Positions 1-10,600 of a stretch of 64,000 nucleotides of DNA are shown here, piece by piece. The position numbers and the translations under genes are program-made. The notes below the pieces were generated by a model. The model was not told where the DNA came from and did no database searches. It worked only from the letters and a program-made list of their open reading frames with translations. Every line of letters begins with the position of its first letter. Position 1 is the first letter of the stretch. The DNA comes from Castanea sativa. Taxonomy: Eukaryota > Streptophyta > Magnoliopsida > Fagales > Fagaceae. The stretch is from positions 11,800,945 through 11,864,944 of the forward strand of contig NC_134015.1 in assembly GCF_040712315.1 (NCBI RefSeq), read 5' to 3'.

Positions 1-2074
1 TATGAAGAATTGTATTAGTGTGAGAGAGACTTTGGATACCTTTTGTGAATTGTCGAGTCAAAAAGTCAGCCTAAACAAGTCTAAGGTGTATTTTTCCCCA
101 AATACTTGCCCTGAAACCAGAGGGGAGTTATGTGAGGTGCTTGGCATTCACTTGACCTCGAATCTTGGTAAATACTTGGGCTTCCCGATCAAGCATCCGG
201 GATCTACTTCTCAAGATTTTAACTTTGTGGTGGAGAGGGTGCAAAATAAGTTGCAAGGTTGGAAAGCAAACTTACTTTCAATGGCTGGAAGGGTAGTTAT
301 TGCTCAATCAGTTCTCTAGACAATCCCTGCCTATGTGATGTAGGGGTGCTTTCTCCCTACCCGAATTCTTAACAACCTTGATAAGGTTACCAGGAATTTT
401 GTATGGGGATCGACGGAAGACCATAAAAAACTGCATATGGTTGCCTGGAAAAAAGTTACCAAACCAAAGAGCCGAGGGGGTTTGGGCATTCAGGAAGCTA
501 GAGGAAGAAATTTAACGCTAGCTGCTAAATTATGTTGGAGGATGGAGAACTCAAAAAATGGGGGCTGGGCTGATGTGTTGAGGAAAAAGTACATGACTGG
601 ACATGCTAGAAAGTCCAAGGCTTATACTAGAACTTGGAATGCAGTAAAGACAGGTAGTAACATTTGTGTGAAGGGAGCTAAGTGGATAGTGGGCTGTAAT
701 AGCCTGCTTAGCTTCTGGAATGACAAGTGGCTGAACATTGGTACAATTAGGTGCCTCATTGAAGGTCCATTGAACCAAGGGGAGAGTGAGATGTGTGTTA
801 AGGATGTGATTGTGAACTATGGGTGGGATTTAGCTAACATCTCCTTTGTCTTCCCTAAGAACATTTTACAGGCTGTTAGAGCCACCCCTCTTCAAAGATA
901 TGCTATGAGGGAGGATCATAGGAGCTGGATTTCCAGCTTAAATGGGGATTTTGACCTAAGAAATGCATATTTATTGGCAGTTGAGGAGAACATGGAGGAT
1001 CCGGATTTTCATGACAAATGGATTTGGAAGATCCGAACATTGCCCAAAATTAAAAATTTTCTTTGGAAGTGCCTACACAAGAGCTTACCAGTGAAAAGCA
1101 TCTTGACTCATTGAGGCATTGGCGGTTTGGGGGGCTGTGACAGTTGCACAGGAGAGGAGGAGAGCATTATTCATGTTCTGAGGGACTGTCCAACAACAAA
1201 AGTCTTTTGGGAGAACTCTAGCTGCCTTGGCAGTCTTAAGCAATCTTTCACGGACGATCTTGAGTCATGGATCAAAAAGAATGCCACAGGATCCTCTAAG
1301 GCATATGGAAAAGATTATAAATGGTGCGAATTTTTTCTGCTTGGTTTGTGGAATTTGTGGCTGCAGAGGAATAGAATGGTGTTCAAGCAACAATCTAATA
1401 ATCCAAATCTGGTTCAGGTGGTAGAAATGAAAACTCGTGAGCTTATGTATTGTGTGTTGGAGCCTAACACGGGGAAGGATAGGCAAGTTTTGCAGGTTAA
1501 ATGGTTGATGCCAGCTGAGGGTTGGCTTAAACTTAATACTGATGGTGCCTTTGTAAATTCTAATGGGCACTTGGGCTGTGGTGGTTTGCTAAGAGATAGC
1601 ATGGGACGTTTGGTAGTGGGTTTTGCAACAACCATTTGTGTTAGCTCAAGTATTGTTGTGGAGCTGTGGGCCTTGAGGGAAGGTTTGGGGCTGTGTTCAG
1701 AGAGGGGTGTACATGCTGTGGAAATAGAGCTTGATGCTACCGCAGCAATTTCCTTAGTTTCTAGCAATGTCAATACAAATGGTGACTTAACTAGTCTTAT
1801 TGATGATTGCAAGGAATTGTTGCTGCGTCTGCCTCAAGTTAAATTGATACACTGCTTCAATGAAGCAAATTTTTGTGCCGATGCCTTGGCAAAACTTGGC
1901 TCAGCTTTTGCTGGGTTGTCTTTTGTTTTTGAAACCCCCCTGCTATATCCCATCTGCTGTATGATGATATGATGGCCGTTTATCTTCTTAGACACTGTAT
2001 TGCTGCGCTCCTGGTAGTGTTTCTTAGTTTAATGATATTTCCTTGTTTACAAAAAAAGAAAAAGAAAAAGAATA
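1..2074 (+). mobile_element. LINE (non-LTR retrotransposon), 3' part, cut by window edge
   Basis: This is the 3' part of a plant L1-type ORF2 and its tail. One reading frame runs from position 2 to 1972 and shows, in order, the end of the reverse transcriptase (GKYLGFPI, then KLQGWKANLLSMAGR), the zf-RVT region (IWKIRTLPKIKNFLWKCLHK), a Cys/His cluster (CDSC then H and C) and an RNase H domain with the acidic set NTDGAF, VELWALREG, IELDATAA and FCADALAKLG. Three in-frame stops (317-319, 341-343, 1112-1114) interrupt it; without them the frame is intact. An A-rich tail (about 2050-2074) marks the 3' end. The 5' half lies outside the window, so insertion-site duplications cannot be checked. Family assignment is from protein motifs. 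Confidence 0.93.
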
Positions 2075-2478
2075 ATTCGATCCCAAGTATCTAGTGTGAA
2101 CACAAGTCAAAAGCATTACCAATGCAAATATGTGACTTTTTCTTCTTTTTTGCCCTTTTGCCGAGTAGTATATGTTTCTATGTTAGTTGACAATTTAAGC
2201 TTGTTCAATATAAAATATCATTATTTTAATTAGACCTGTGAAATCAGAAAGGTTACCAGTAACCAAATACGTATGTATGTGGACAATTTTATGCTCCATT
2301 TACGTTAAGCCTTAAAACAATCATATTATGATGTTTGAAAATATTTCGAATAAACATTCTACTATTATGTTATTTAAACAACAATTTTTGTTATTTAAAC
2401 AATACAATACGTATTTTCATAATACTTTTTCACCTGTTTATCTTGGGAGAGTGTTGAATTTATTATAAAAGTTTGTGT
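2075..2478. other. Intergenic spacer, AT-rich
   Basis: AT-rich sequence between the LINE tail and the Mutator-like element. I see no coding potential and no clear repeat. Confidence 0.6.
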
Positions 2479-2487
2479 CTCACACAT

Positions 2488-2734
2488 GGCGTTTTTTCAT
2501 AAATAACTAAAAAATCCAAACTATATCATTAGTAAGCAAAGGTTTGAAACAAATTTGGTTTCTAACAAATCGAGTTCATTGGACTCGATTTTTGGCTTAT
2601 AAATCAAGTACATTGTACTCGATTTCTCCATCACGGCACGGGCTGAGCTGGACAAGGAGTCCACGTAGGCACAAAAATCGAGTTCAATGAACTCGATTTT
2701 TGGTCATAAAAATCGAGTCCTTTGTACTCGATTT
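2488..2734 (+). repeat. Left terminal inverted repeat of the MULE
   Basis: This matches the reverse complement of 6925-7170 over its whole length with scattered substitutions, including the outer block AAACTATATCATTAGTAA and an inner block GGAGTCCACGT. It contains four 25-bp palindromes at 2567-2591, 2601-2625, 2675-2699 and 2710-2734. The terminal base is G, as is common in Mutator elements. Confidence 0.9.
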
Positions 2735-2910
2735 CCAATTTCCACATCTTACCATGTGAAGGTCACGGGCGCACATGATCACTTTAAAGTAAATCGAGTC
2801 TACTGGACTCGATTTTTGGTCCCCACCGGTTTTCGGGCACGTGGACATAACTTGAGTAAAGGAGACTCGATTTATTTGCTTCTAAAAATTGAGTCTACTG
2901 AACTCGATTT
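2567..2910. repeat. Array of six 25-bp palindromes, MULE left end
   Basis: Six copies of a 25-bp palindrome with 9-bp arms and a 7-bp centre, AAATCGAGT-N7-ACTCGATTT, at 2567-2591, 2601-2625, 2675-2699, 2710-2734, 2791-2815 and 2886-2910. All six have the same length; the arms carry at most one or two substitutions. The first four belong to the terminal inverted repeat and the last two extend further inward. They could be transposase-binding sites or hairpins; that role is inference. Confidence 0.9.
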
Positions 2911-2939
2911 CTGTGAATGATCCCCAGCCCATCCACGTG

Positions 2940-4166
2940 TCATGTGGGTCCCAACTGAGACCTTTTTCCCCCCTTACCCGGCTCACACCCTCTCTTATGC
3001 TCTCACATTTTCTCTTCTGCTCTCACAGCAGCATCACTCACACAACTTACCTCATCACTCACACAACTTGCCTCTCATCACTCACACAACAATCACACTC
3101 AACTTTCATCAACTCTCAGGTAATGTTTTTACAATATTGATAATATTTTTTGTTAGTTAAATATAGTGGTTATTTGCTAGGTTATTTTTTTAAGAAACAA
3201 TTAGAACATATTAGGAAAATTTTTGTTTTTTTGTTTGTTAGTGTAAATATTGTGATTAATTTATTTGTTAGTATATTGTGGGTAGTTTGTTAGTATATTG
3301 TGGGTAGTTTGTTAGTATATTGTGATTATTTGTTAGTTTTTTTTAATTATTATTATGATTAATTATTGGAAATACTTAGTACTAAATATTGTGATTAATG
3401 TTATTGCAACATATTTGGAAATATTGTTTTTTTTTTGTTAGTGTAAATATTGTGATTAAATTATTTGCTAAGTTTTTTTTAGAAAATTAATGTGATTAAT
3501 TATTGGGAATTTTTAGTACCAAATATTGTGATTAATTATGTTATTACAACATATTGGGAATATTTGCTTATTTTTTGTTAGTGTAAATATTGTGATTAAA
3601 TTATTTTCTAGGTTTTTAAAAAAAATTAATATTGTGATTAATTATTGGGAATATTTAGTATTGGGGAAATATTTAGTACCAAATATTGTGATTAATTATG
3701 TTATTAGATATTGAGAATATTTTTTTTGTTAGTGTAAATATTGTGATTAATAATATGCTAGGTTTTTTTTAAAAATTAATATTGGGAATATTTAGTACTA
3801 AATATTGTGATAAATTGTTAGGAATATTTAGTACTTTTAGGTTTTTGTCATTGGTATGAAATAGATTATGAGTTTGATACCTAAGACGCCCATTACAGTC
3901 TTTTTAGTATAAATTATTTCAAGATATAGTTGTTTCAGATTTGTAACAAAGATTTCAATGGGTAACTAGTTGCTATAATATTTTTGTTCATCATATCTTA
4001 TTTGAATGGGTTTTGAAAGTCATGCCTCTAGAATGATTTGGATGTGAGTATATGCAAATTTGGTTGAGGTTAGTATTGTTGGCATGTCATACCCAAAGTT
4101 TTGTGATTGATGTTGATTGAGAGTTATAAATTTGTCACTAACACAATTGCACTTGATGATCTATAG
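2940..4166 (+). other. MULE leader region: possible 5' exon and AT-rich intron with tandem repeats
   Basis: A C/T-rich stretch with repeated TCACTCACACAACTT ends at a good splice donor (CTCAG|GTAATG, intron from 3120). An AT-rich stretch follows up to a possible acceptor ending at 4166, just before the MURA start codon. The intron holds a 23-bp unit (GTTAGTATATTGTGGGTAGT core) repeated about three times near 3260-3325. It also holds degenerate longer repeats that each contain GTTAGTGTAAATATTGTGAT, starting near 3238, 3437, 3578 and 3729. The leader-intron model is inference; the repeats are visible. Confidence 0.5.
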
Positions 4167-4173
4167 GTTGATA

Positions 4174-4483
4174 ATGATCTATATAAATATATACTACGAT
4201 GGATCCCTTAGCAATGCCAACTCTTATGACGGATTTCCATTTCAAGGTCCGGGTATCCAGTGCTGTTATATGATGATACGTCATAAGTTAAAGACCTTGA
4301 GTGATTTGAAGATAAAAATTATGGAAGAGCTGCAACTGAACCCTGCTTTGCACGACATACATATTACTTTTCGTTCTCCACATGAAGTCCTCAATCAATG
4401 CATTAATTACAGATATATGGCGATAACAGAAGACAAACATGTGAAGTTCATGTTTCACAAGATGCGTCAATGGGAACAAGTAG
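4174..4483 (+). pseudogene. MURA-type transposase, N-terminal fragment
   Basis: About 100 codons remain of the N-terminal region of a MuDR/MURA-like transposase. Recognisable blocks are NIYYDGSLSNANSYDGFPF, GPGIQCCYMMIRHKLKTLSD, ELQLNPALHDIHITFRSPHE and NYRYMAITEDKHVKFMF. Similarity stops at about 4483, where the sequence runs straight into the 3' side of the opposing PMD gene. The SWIM zinc finger and the DDE catalytic core are absent, so the fragment cannot catalyse transposition. The chosen ATG at 4174 follows a plausible splice acceptor (CTATAG). The abrupt end against another truncated gene suggests an internal deletion. Confidence 0.8.
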
Positions 4484-4484
4484 C

Positions 4485-5360
4485 AAATTTTGATTTGGAT
4501 CCTCTGTCCTTTAAGCACCACAGAATTAGTAACAATTCCAAGCATTTGCTCACATTCAACAGCCCACGTCAAGACACAACTTCCAACAATTGCCTCACCA
4601 TCGATTGGAATCCCCAACAAAACTTCCACGTCTTGTAATGTGATCGTCATCTCACCATGTGGAAGGTGGAAGGTGGAAGGTGTGGGTTTCAGGCCGCCAT
4701 CGCTCAACAAAGGCCGTTATCAAGTTATGATCAAGCTCTCTAAATGGGGTCCTATACAGCCCCTCTAATCCAATTCTCTTGACAATGTCGAGGACGCGAT
4801 CATCCACCATCGGGCTTCGTTTTCGAAACTCCTCATTACGACCACGACATTTCAATACCCCCGGATCCTGCACATGATAGAACCATGGTGATGAGATGCA
4901 ATATGCCAACTTATTTAACGAAGCGTTTGTAGTCTCCTTATTTTTTTTATACAAAAACCAAAAATACAAAAGCTATATATCAAGATTAAGGTTATGCTCA
5001 AGAAGAATTACATCAACAAAATCAGGATTATAGCCTAAAACGAAAATGATAGAGGTAGATAATTATTAAGCGACCATTTTGCAAGAGCATAAGCAATCTA
5101 ACTCAATCCAACTAATGGGCATGACTATGCATTCAAAGCTAGCGATACCATTGACAAACTTAGGATTTTAGAAATGAAAAAAAAAATCAACATAATGTAA
5201 AAGGATAAGAAAAGAATATAGAAATTCAACAAGTCGTCGATTTTAATTTTACCTTGCCTTCCCAAACAGCAGACAATCGATGTTCTGTTAGAAACCTTAA
5301 CACCGAAGGAACCCTGGGACCAAGACCGAACTCATTAACCACCTCAGCAACGGCAGCCAT
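4485..5360 (-). pseudogene. Plant mobile domain (PMD/MAIN-like) gene, broken
   Basis: Two exons on the - strand. Exon 1 is 5253-5360, starts MAAVAEVVNEFGLGPR and ends VWEGK at donor AAG|GTAAAA. Exon 2 begins at 4867 after acceptor GTGCAG and continues in phase 0 with DPGVLKCRGRNEEF. Typical PMD blocks follow: GLEGLYRTPFRELDHNLITA, then FVERWRPETHTFHLP, then after a frameshift GEMTITLQDVEVLLGIPIDG and WAVECEQMLG. The frameshift lies in a short tandem repeat near 4658-4685, where a 7-bp ACCTTCC unit is present three times instead of the two that would keep frame. Similarity ends near LKGQRIQIK at about 4485. PMD proteins (MAIN/MAIL1 in Arabidopsis) act in nuclear silencing and development; this transposon-borne copy is not likely to make a full protein. 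Confidence 0.82.
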
Positions 5361-6118
5361 ACTACATAAATTTTAGGGAGTCAAGAGTAATATAAGCCCA
5401 TGTTCAAGATAAATTGGCAAGGATCTCAATGTATAGCCTAATTTATTGCACAATTCTCCAAATACCACTATGCACACATATAAAGATAATTTTCAAACAT
5501 ATTTGTTCCCTAACATCGTTTTCAAACTAATTACGAAACTAACATCTCAAGTTTCTTAAACTCGATTTCACTGTAGCAACTTAAGTATCAGAAACTTGAG
5601 TTCCACGTGAACTTGACTCTTTAACACTCGATTTCTCTTAAACAAAAACAGAACTAAAAGGAGAAATTAGCATAAGACACCCATTTTCAAACATATTCGT
5701 TAGTTAACATCGTTTTCAAAGTAATTAGCAAACTAACATTTCGAGTTTCTTAGACTCGATCAATTATCAAAACAATAACACGAAGCAACTATCCATTAAT
5801 ATATTACCAATTGCACAGGTAGTACATTTAACTTTTTAAATTTGAGTTAGAGTGGAAACATGAGTGACTACTGTGCCAAGCATGTGAAGTGTCCTGGGGT
5901 GATCGTGAAGCATACATATTATAAATGAGTTTCTAGATGTCCTTTTCTTAGCTTATGACTATGAATGAGTATTCACCACCCAGACTTGGCTTGATGATTG
6001 TAATCAGTGGCTTAAGGCTTAGTACATATTGTCCAAATCTTGCAAGAAAAAAAAAAGACAAGAAATATAACAAAGCCTCCTGGGCATGAGGATAAGTACA
6101 TTCATTTCAAGTTTCAAA

Positions 6119-6121
<3 letters not shown>
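5361..6121. other. MULE interior, upstream side of the PMD gene
   Basis: Non-coding. Decayed copies of the palindrome motif (CTCGATTT, TCGAGTTTCTTAGACTCGAT) occur at about 5562-5635 and 5738-5761, suggesting older palindrome units also lie inside the element. Confidence 0.5.

Positions 6122-6196
<75 letters not shown>
6122..6196. repeat. (TA)n microsatellite
   Basis: About 37 uninterrupted TA units inside the MULE. It is flanked by ordinary AT-rich sequence. Confidence 0.97.
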
Positions 6197-6197
<1 letters not shown>

Positions 6198-6469
6198 CAA
6201 AATCATTTCAAATTCAAAAAGCGTAATTCGAATGAAATGCAAAAATTAAAAATTCTGCCTAGTCTAAAAATTAAGACAAGCTTGTATAAGCATTAAACCC
6301 AAACCCTAAAAAACTATAACAACAAAAACCTAACACACTCCAACTCGAATTCAGCGACTCTAAACACTAAATTCCTATAATTCAGTGAAACAGGAACCTA
6401 ACTCTTCAAACAAAAAGAAAATAAGGCAAAAAAAATAAAAACCTATCAAACTCCTTCAGTCGGGGAAGA

Positions 6470-6900
6470 GCTTGATGAACCAGGTGTGGAGGCGGACACT
6501 GTTAGAGGATCACAGCCAGATGTCGGAGTGAGTCGGAGTGTGAATGGATCAGCGTGGAGCAGTGGACATCGGCATATGTGGTGCGGGTTTGATGGTGATG
6601 CCGATGGGTTCACTGCAGTGGTGGTGGAGATGGTTTGGGTCTTTGGGTTGGGTTCACTACGATGGTGGTGGGGATGGTTTGGGTCTTTGGGTCAGATTTG
6701 GGTGTGTGGAGAGACGGTGGGAGAGTGTTTGAGAGACGATGTGGGTGTTTGAGAGACGATGTGGGTGTTTTTGAGAGACGATGGTGTGACTGACAGAGAC
6801 GGTGGAGACTGAGAGAGATTTAACAGTGAGAGACAGTGGAGACTGAGAGAGATTTGAGAGTCAGACTGAGAGAGACAGTGAGAGTGTTTGAAATTGAGGG
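6470..6900. repeat. G-rich imperfect tandem repeats in the MULE
   Basis: TGGGT/TGGTGG-rich sequence with repeated GAGAGACGATGTGGGTGTTT units (about 6732-6790). It has open frames but no recognisable protein. On the - strand it is C/A-rich and lies upstream of the PMD gene, so it may be that gene's leader or promoter (inference). Confidence 0.5.
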
Positions 6901-6924
6901 ATTAATTGAAATTGAGCTTCAAAG

Positions 6925-7170
6925 AAATCGAGTTCAATGGACTCGATTTACTAATTTCCTAATTCGTCCAATGGACTCGATTTCTAGGTCGACGTGGACT
7001 CCCTGTCCACGTCAGCTGCTACCAGATGAATAAATCGAGTACATTATACTCGATTCATAAGCTCAAAATCGAGTTCTCTGGACTCGATTTGTTAGGAACT
7101 AAATTTGTTTCAAACCTTCGTTTACTAATGATATAGTTTTGATTTTATAGTTATTTAAAAAAAAAAATTC
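6925..7170 (-). repeat. Right terminal inverted repeat of the MULE
   Basis: Inverted partner of 2488-2734. It carries palindromes at 6925-6949, 7032-7056 and 7066-7090, and a damaged one at about 6959-6983 whose left arm has lost its symmetry. Spacings between palindromes (about 34, 73 and 34 bp) mirror those at the left end (34, 74 and 35 bp). Confidence 0.9.
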
Positions 7171-7179
7171 CTCACACCT

Positions 7180-7673
7180 GGCAATTGCCTAAATACCAAA
7201 AGAATGAACCTTTATGTTAAAAAAAAAAAAAGAAAAAAAAGAATGAACCCGCCCAAGAAGTGGGGCAAAAGGGAGAAAACGTAAAATATGTAAGGGCATA
7301 TTTGGAAGAAGTAGAAGAGGCAGAGCAGAGGAGATCGGCGTGAGAGACAGAGTGAGACTGAGATCGAAACTGATTTTGGGTGCAAGGGGTGCTCTCAAAA
7401 CGCAGCGTTTCAGGTTTGGATTTATTTTTTTTTACTTCTTCTTTTGCCCCTCTCCCACCGTGTCCCGCCCCAAGCGTACGACACGGGCACGGCAGGCAGA
7501 AATTGCCGTGTCTGTGCTTTACGCACTCTTGATGTGGACACAATACACAAGATCATCAATTTTTTTTTTTTTAATGGCAGCATCTTTGTGAAAATTGAAT
7601 TGAGTTTGGTTTGATAATATGAAATGGGATTTGTTTAGTTTATTGAATGACGGTGTCAGTGTGTAGGATTGTG
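7180..7673 (+). promoter_or_regulatory. USE1 promoter and probable 5' leader with an intron
   Basis: This runs from the MULE target-site duplication to the USE1 start codon. A GA-rich stretch (about 7300-7412) ending CGTTTCAG|GTTTGG could be a leader exon, and an acceptor GTGTAG at 7666 lies 7 bp before the ATG. A leader intron of about 254 bp (7413-7666) fits these signals but is inferred. No clear TATA box was assigned. Confidence 0.4.
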
Positions 7674-10600
7674 ATGGGAATTAGTAAAACGGAAGTGAAC
7701 TTAAAGAGGTTGCTTGCGGCTGCACCTCAACAAAAAAACCAGGCAAAACTTGTACATGTATGTCTCTCTAAACTCTATACATCTCTCTTCTCTTCTGATA
7801 TGTATATATCTTAGCAATTATTATAGTGAAAAATATATAAATAAATACCAATTTCTGTATAATATATGCATGTGAATTTTTGTAGTATGTTGCTACATTA
7901 CGAGAACAATTAGAACAGCTTGCTGAAGAGAGAACTTCCGAAGGCTTACCAAGGTCACCATTCTCTATCTCTCTCGATGTCTATAAGTATATTTTTTTGA
8001 TAAGTAAATGGTTTTCCATCTATACTAAACATGATAATTGGTGACTTGAGACATTTTTAATTAGAGGTCATTGATGGGGTTGGTAGTGCCTGCCAACCAT
8101 GGGTATGGGTATTAGCGGTTCAATGGAAGGCGGCCCGGCATGGAGTTTCTCAAAATTCCCATCCATCAATTTTGATTCTTTGAATTCAGTGGATTGTGTT
8201 TAGAACTTACTATTATTTTTAATTTTCCAAAAAAAAAAAAAAAAAAAAAGCTTACATAGGAGTGTCCTGTTTGTGTGGTGACTTGGGTTGCAAGATATTG
8301 ATGTAAGTTTTAATCACATTTCAATTTTAGGAGTTGGGAGTTCTTTCCAGGTTGAAATGTTGGAAAGAGAGGGCAGAAAGATAAAGACGTTGCCAAATCG
8401 TTATTGTGTTAAAGTTAATACCTTTGCTATTTTATTTGGGATTTGAAAATAGGTTACTCATTAGAGGAGTTTTCGTTGTGATTTTTAAAGTCATGAATCA
8501 TTGAAAAAGTCCCTCTTGGACTAATTGCCAATGAGCTCTAGATTAATTGGCACCTCTTTCACTTGTAAGTGTGTGGAAGTTGCAAGGTGGAGGGTGAGGT
8601 CGTAGGTTCAAAATCCATAGGGTGCATGTGTTACTTACAAATAGAAAAAGTCCCTTTTTGACTGATCAAAATTTATTGGTTTCTATAGTAAAGGAAAGAG
8701 CCCAATACCGAACAGGCCAGGTATCAAGTTGTGCACTCAAAATAAACATGTCTCCTTGTGGTAGCAATGCGACCTCGTATGGTGAATTTTAAGATAATAC
8801 AAGCCACATAGAACAAATATTATTTTCCTTTCTATTTTTTTAGAATATTTTATTTCTATAGTGAATTTTTAGATATTCCCTAGCTTCATTTTTTGAAGGT
8901 AATGACAAGGGATAACTAAAAAAGCTTTAGGTCGTAGGTCTTTTTTTTCTTTTTCAAAGGACGTTAGGTGCTTAGTTGCTTATGGTAATTAGATCAGAAG
9001 GTAGTTCTAGGAATGAAAGAGAACATTTTTCCAATCCTAAGCCTCTAAAGAAGTCTAAACTTGCTTTGAAAATGTCATTGAGATGTTTCATGAAGGTTTT
9101 TAAGGTTTGGGAGAGATTTTAGCGTGTGTATATACATATATTTAGTCACTTTTTTCCCCCTGCTGCAACATAAGTAATTAATCTTGGACTCAGTTGATTT
9201 TTTTCCCCTTCTTTTCATATTTTAAATGGAGTTAATGCTGATGGTTGCTCATTATAATTCCAACAAGAAATCTTTGACTGAATTAGCTTTGAAAAGATAC
9301 TTATTGCATACTACCAAGATTTCTTTAATAGAAAGTGCTACTTATGCACGATTTAACACTTTTTTCTAGGGTTACTTGCATACTGTTACATAATAGTTAG
9401 TTAGTTTTTTTTTTTTTTTTTTTACAAGATAGAATTCTACTCTAACCTAATCTAAGTGTATATGTGTGTGAGTCTCCCTCCTGGAGACTTGAACCCCAGC
9501 TCTTGCCCCCCACACCCCACAAGCACTTATACTTGTGGAGTGACCATCGCACCAAGGGTGTGCGGTGGTTAATTCTTCGTTTATCAAAAGAGTTCATTCT
9601 TCATTGTTATTCTTAGATCCAATGAAAACCTGTTTGACAAGAACCATTTGCAATTGGCTGACTTTGAAATGATAGTTATCTTCACTCTTGTTTTTTTGGG
9701 TTGCTGATTCAGGTGCTCTACTGGTGCTATTATGGTTGTTAGGATTGCATTCTTATTTGTCTAAACATCTCTTGAACATGTTTGTACAGGGTTTCAAAGG
9801 CAGTGGTCAATGATTATTCAGAGAAGATTGAAGCAATTGCTTCCAAATTAGCTGCCCCATTGGTGCGTGTACATTATAAGCAGGATTATATGTTGGTTTA
9901 CATAGGTACTTAAGATTTTGGTCATTTAAGGAGAGTACTATTAAATTCGTAATTTTTAGAATTATGTTTTTGTTATGAGTTGAAGAAGCTTTGCTTATGA
10001 AAAAACTAATTATGCTAACAAAAGATTAGATTTCTATAATAAAGAAGTAGATTTTTCCTTCAAGAGTTGAAGATGCGTCAAACTTATGTGGTGATTTCAT
10101 TATTAATTGGGAGGGAAGCTGGAATGATTTTGGTGAATAAAACCTGTACAGAGTTTGTCAGTAGTGATGAAAGTGGCAGGAATACTTTTTTTTCTTTCTT
10201 AAAAAGGGTTGGGGAGGGGGGGGGGGTAGGGGGCAGTGGGGGTGTTTAAGTGATATATGGGAAGACTAAACAGAGAAGGGAATGGACATCAAATAGCCTG
10301 TAAATCCTGTACTGCTTTTTATCTTGAATTTATGGTAATGAATTAAAATTTAAAGAGATTGGGTGTTCCAATCCAAACATCATAATTGATTCATATATGT
10401 GAATAACAGGTTTAAGTTTTCAATTCAAACCTAATGGGCCTTCTTTTCACTGTTGTGAAATCATGGCTCCGATTAGTTCTATTTGATACAAGTATTGTAG
10501 AGGTAAAGCTTGTTGATTTGTCTGTCTCTGTCTCTCTATTTTTGTTTCTTTCTTTTTCTTCTTGAGTTATTATAAACCTCACAAAATGTTGTTCTTCGTT

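Larger units (their letters stand above)
2488..7170. mobile_element. Mutator-like element (MULE) carrying a PMD gene, complete ends
   Basis: A 4,683-bp DNA transposon. Its ends are inverted copies of about 247 bp (2488-2734 and 6925-7170). It is flanked by a 9-bp target duplication, CTCACACAT at 2479-2487 and CTCACACCT at 7171-7179 (8 of 9 match), the size expected for Mutator elements. Inside, from left to right, are six 25-bp palindromes, a possible leader exon and long AT-rich intron with tandem repeats, the N-terminal part of a MURA-type transposase (+), a plant mobile domain (PMD) gene (-), a (TA)n tract, a G-rich region and four more palindromes. Both genes are broken, so this copy is probably non-autonomous. 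PMD genes riding in MULEs are known in plants. The 3' end is about 500 bp from the USE1 start codon. Confidence 0.93.

Noticed and set aside
6122..6196. Tyr-Ile repeat protein
   Set aside because: Merely the translation of a (TA)n microsatellite; the same applies at 30222-30263.
6486..6752. Open frames of 62-88 codons in the G-rich part of the MULE
   Set aside because: Translations are Trp/Gly/Val-rich and follow the GGT/TGG base composition; no start context or similarity.
9550..9572. Possible real tRNA gene
   Set aside because: Only box A/B-like sequence of a SINE is present; no cloverleaf could be formed. The same holds for the other SINE heads.
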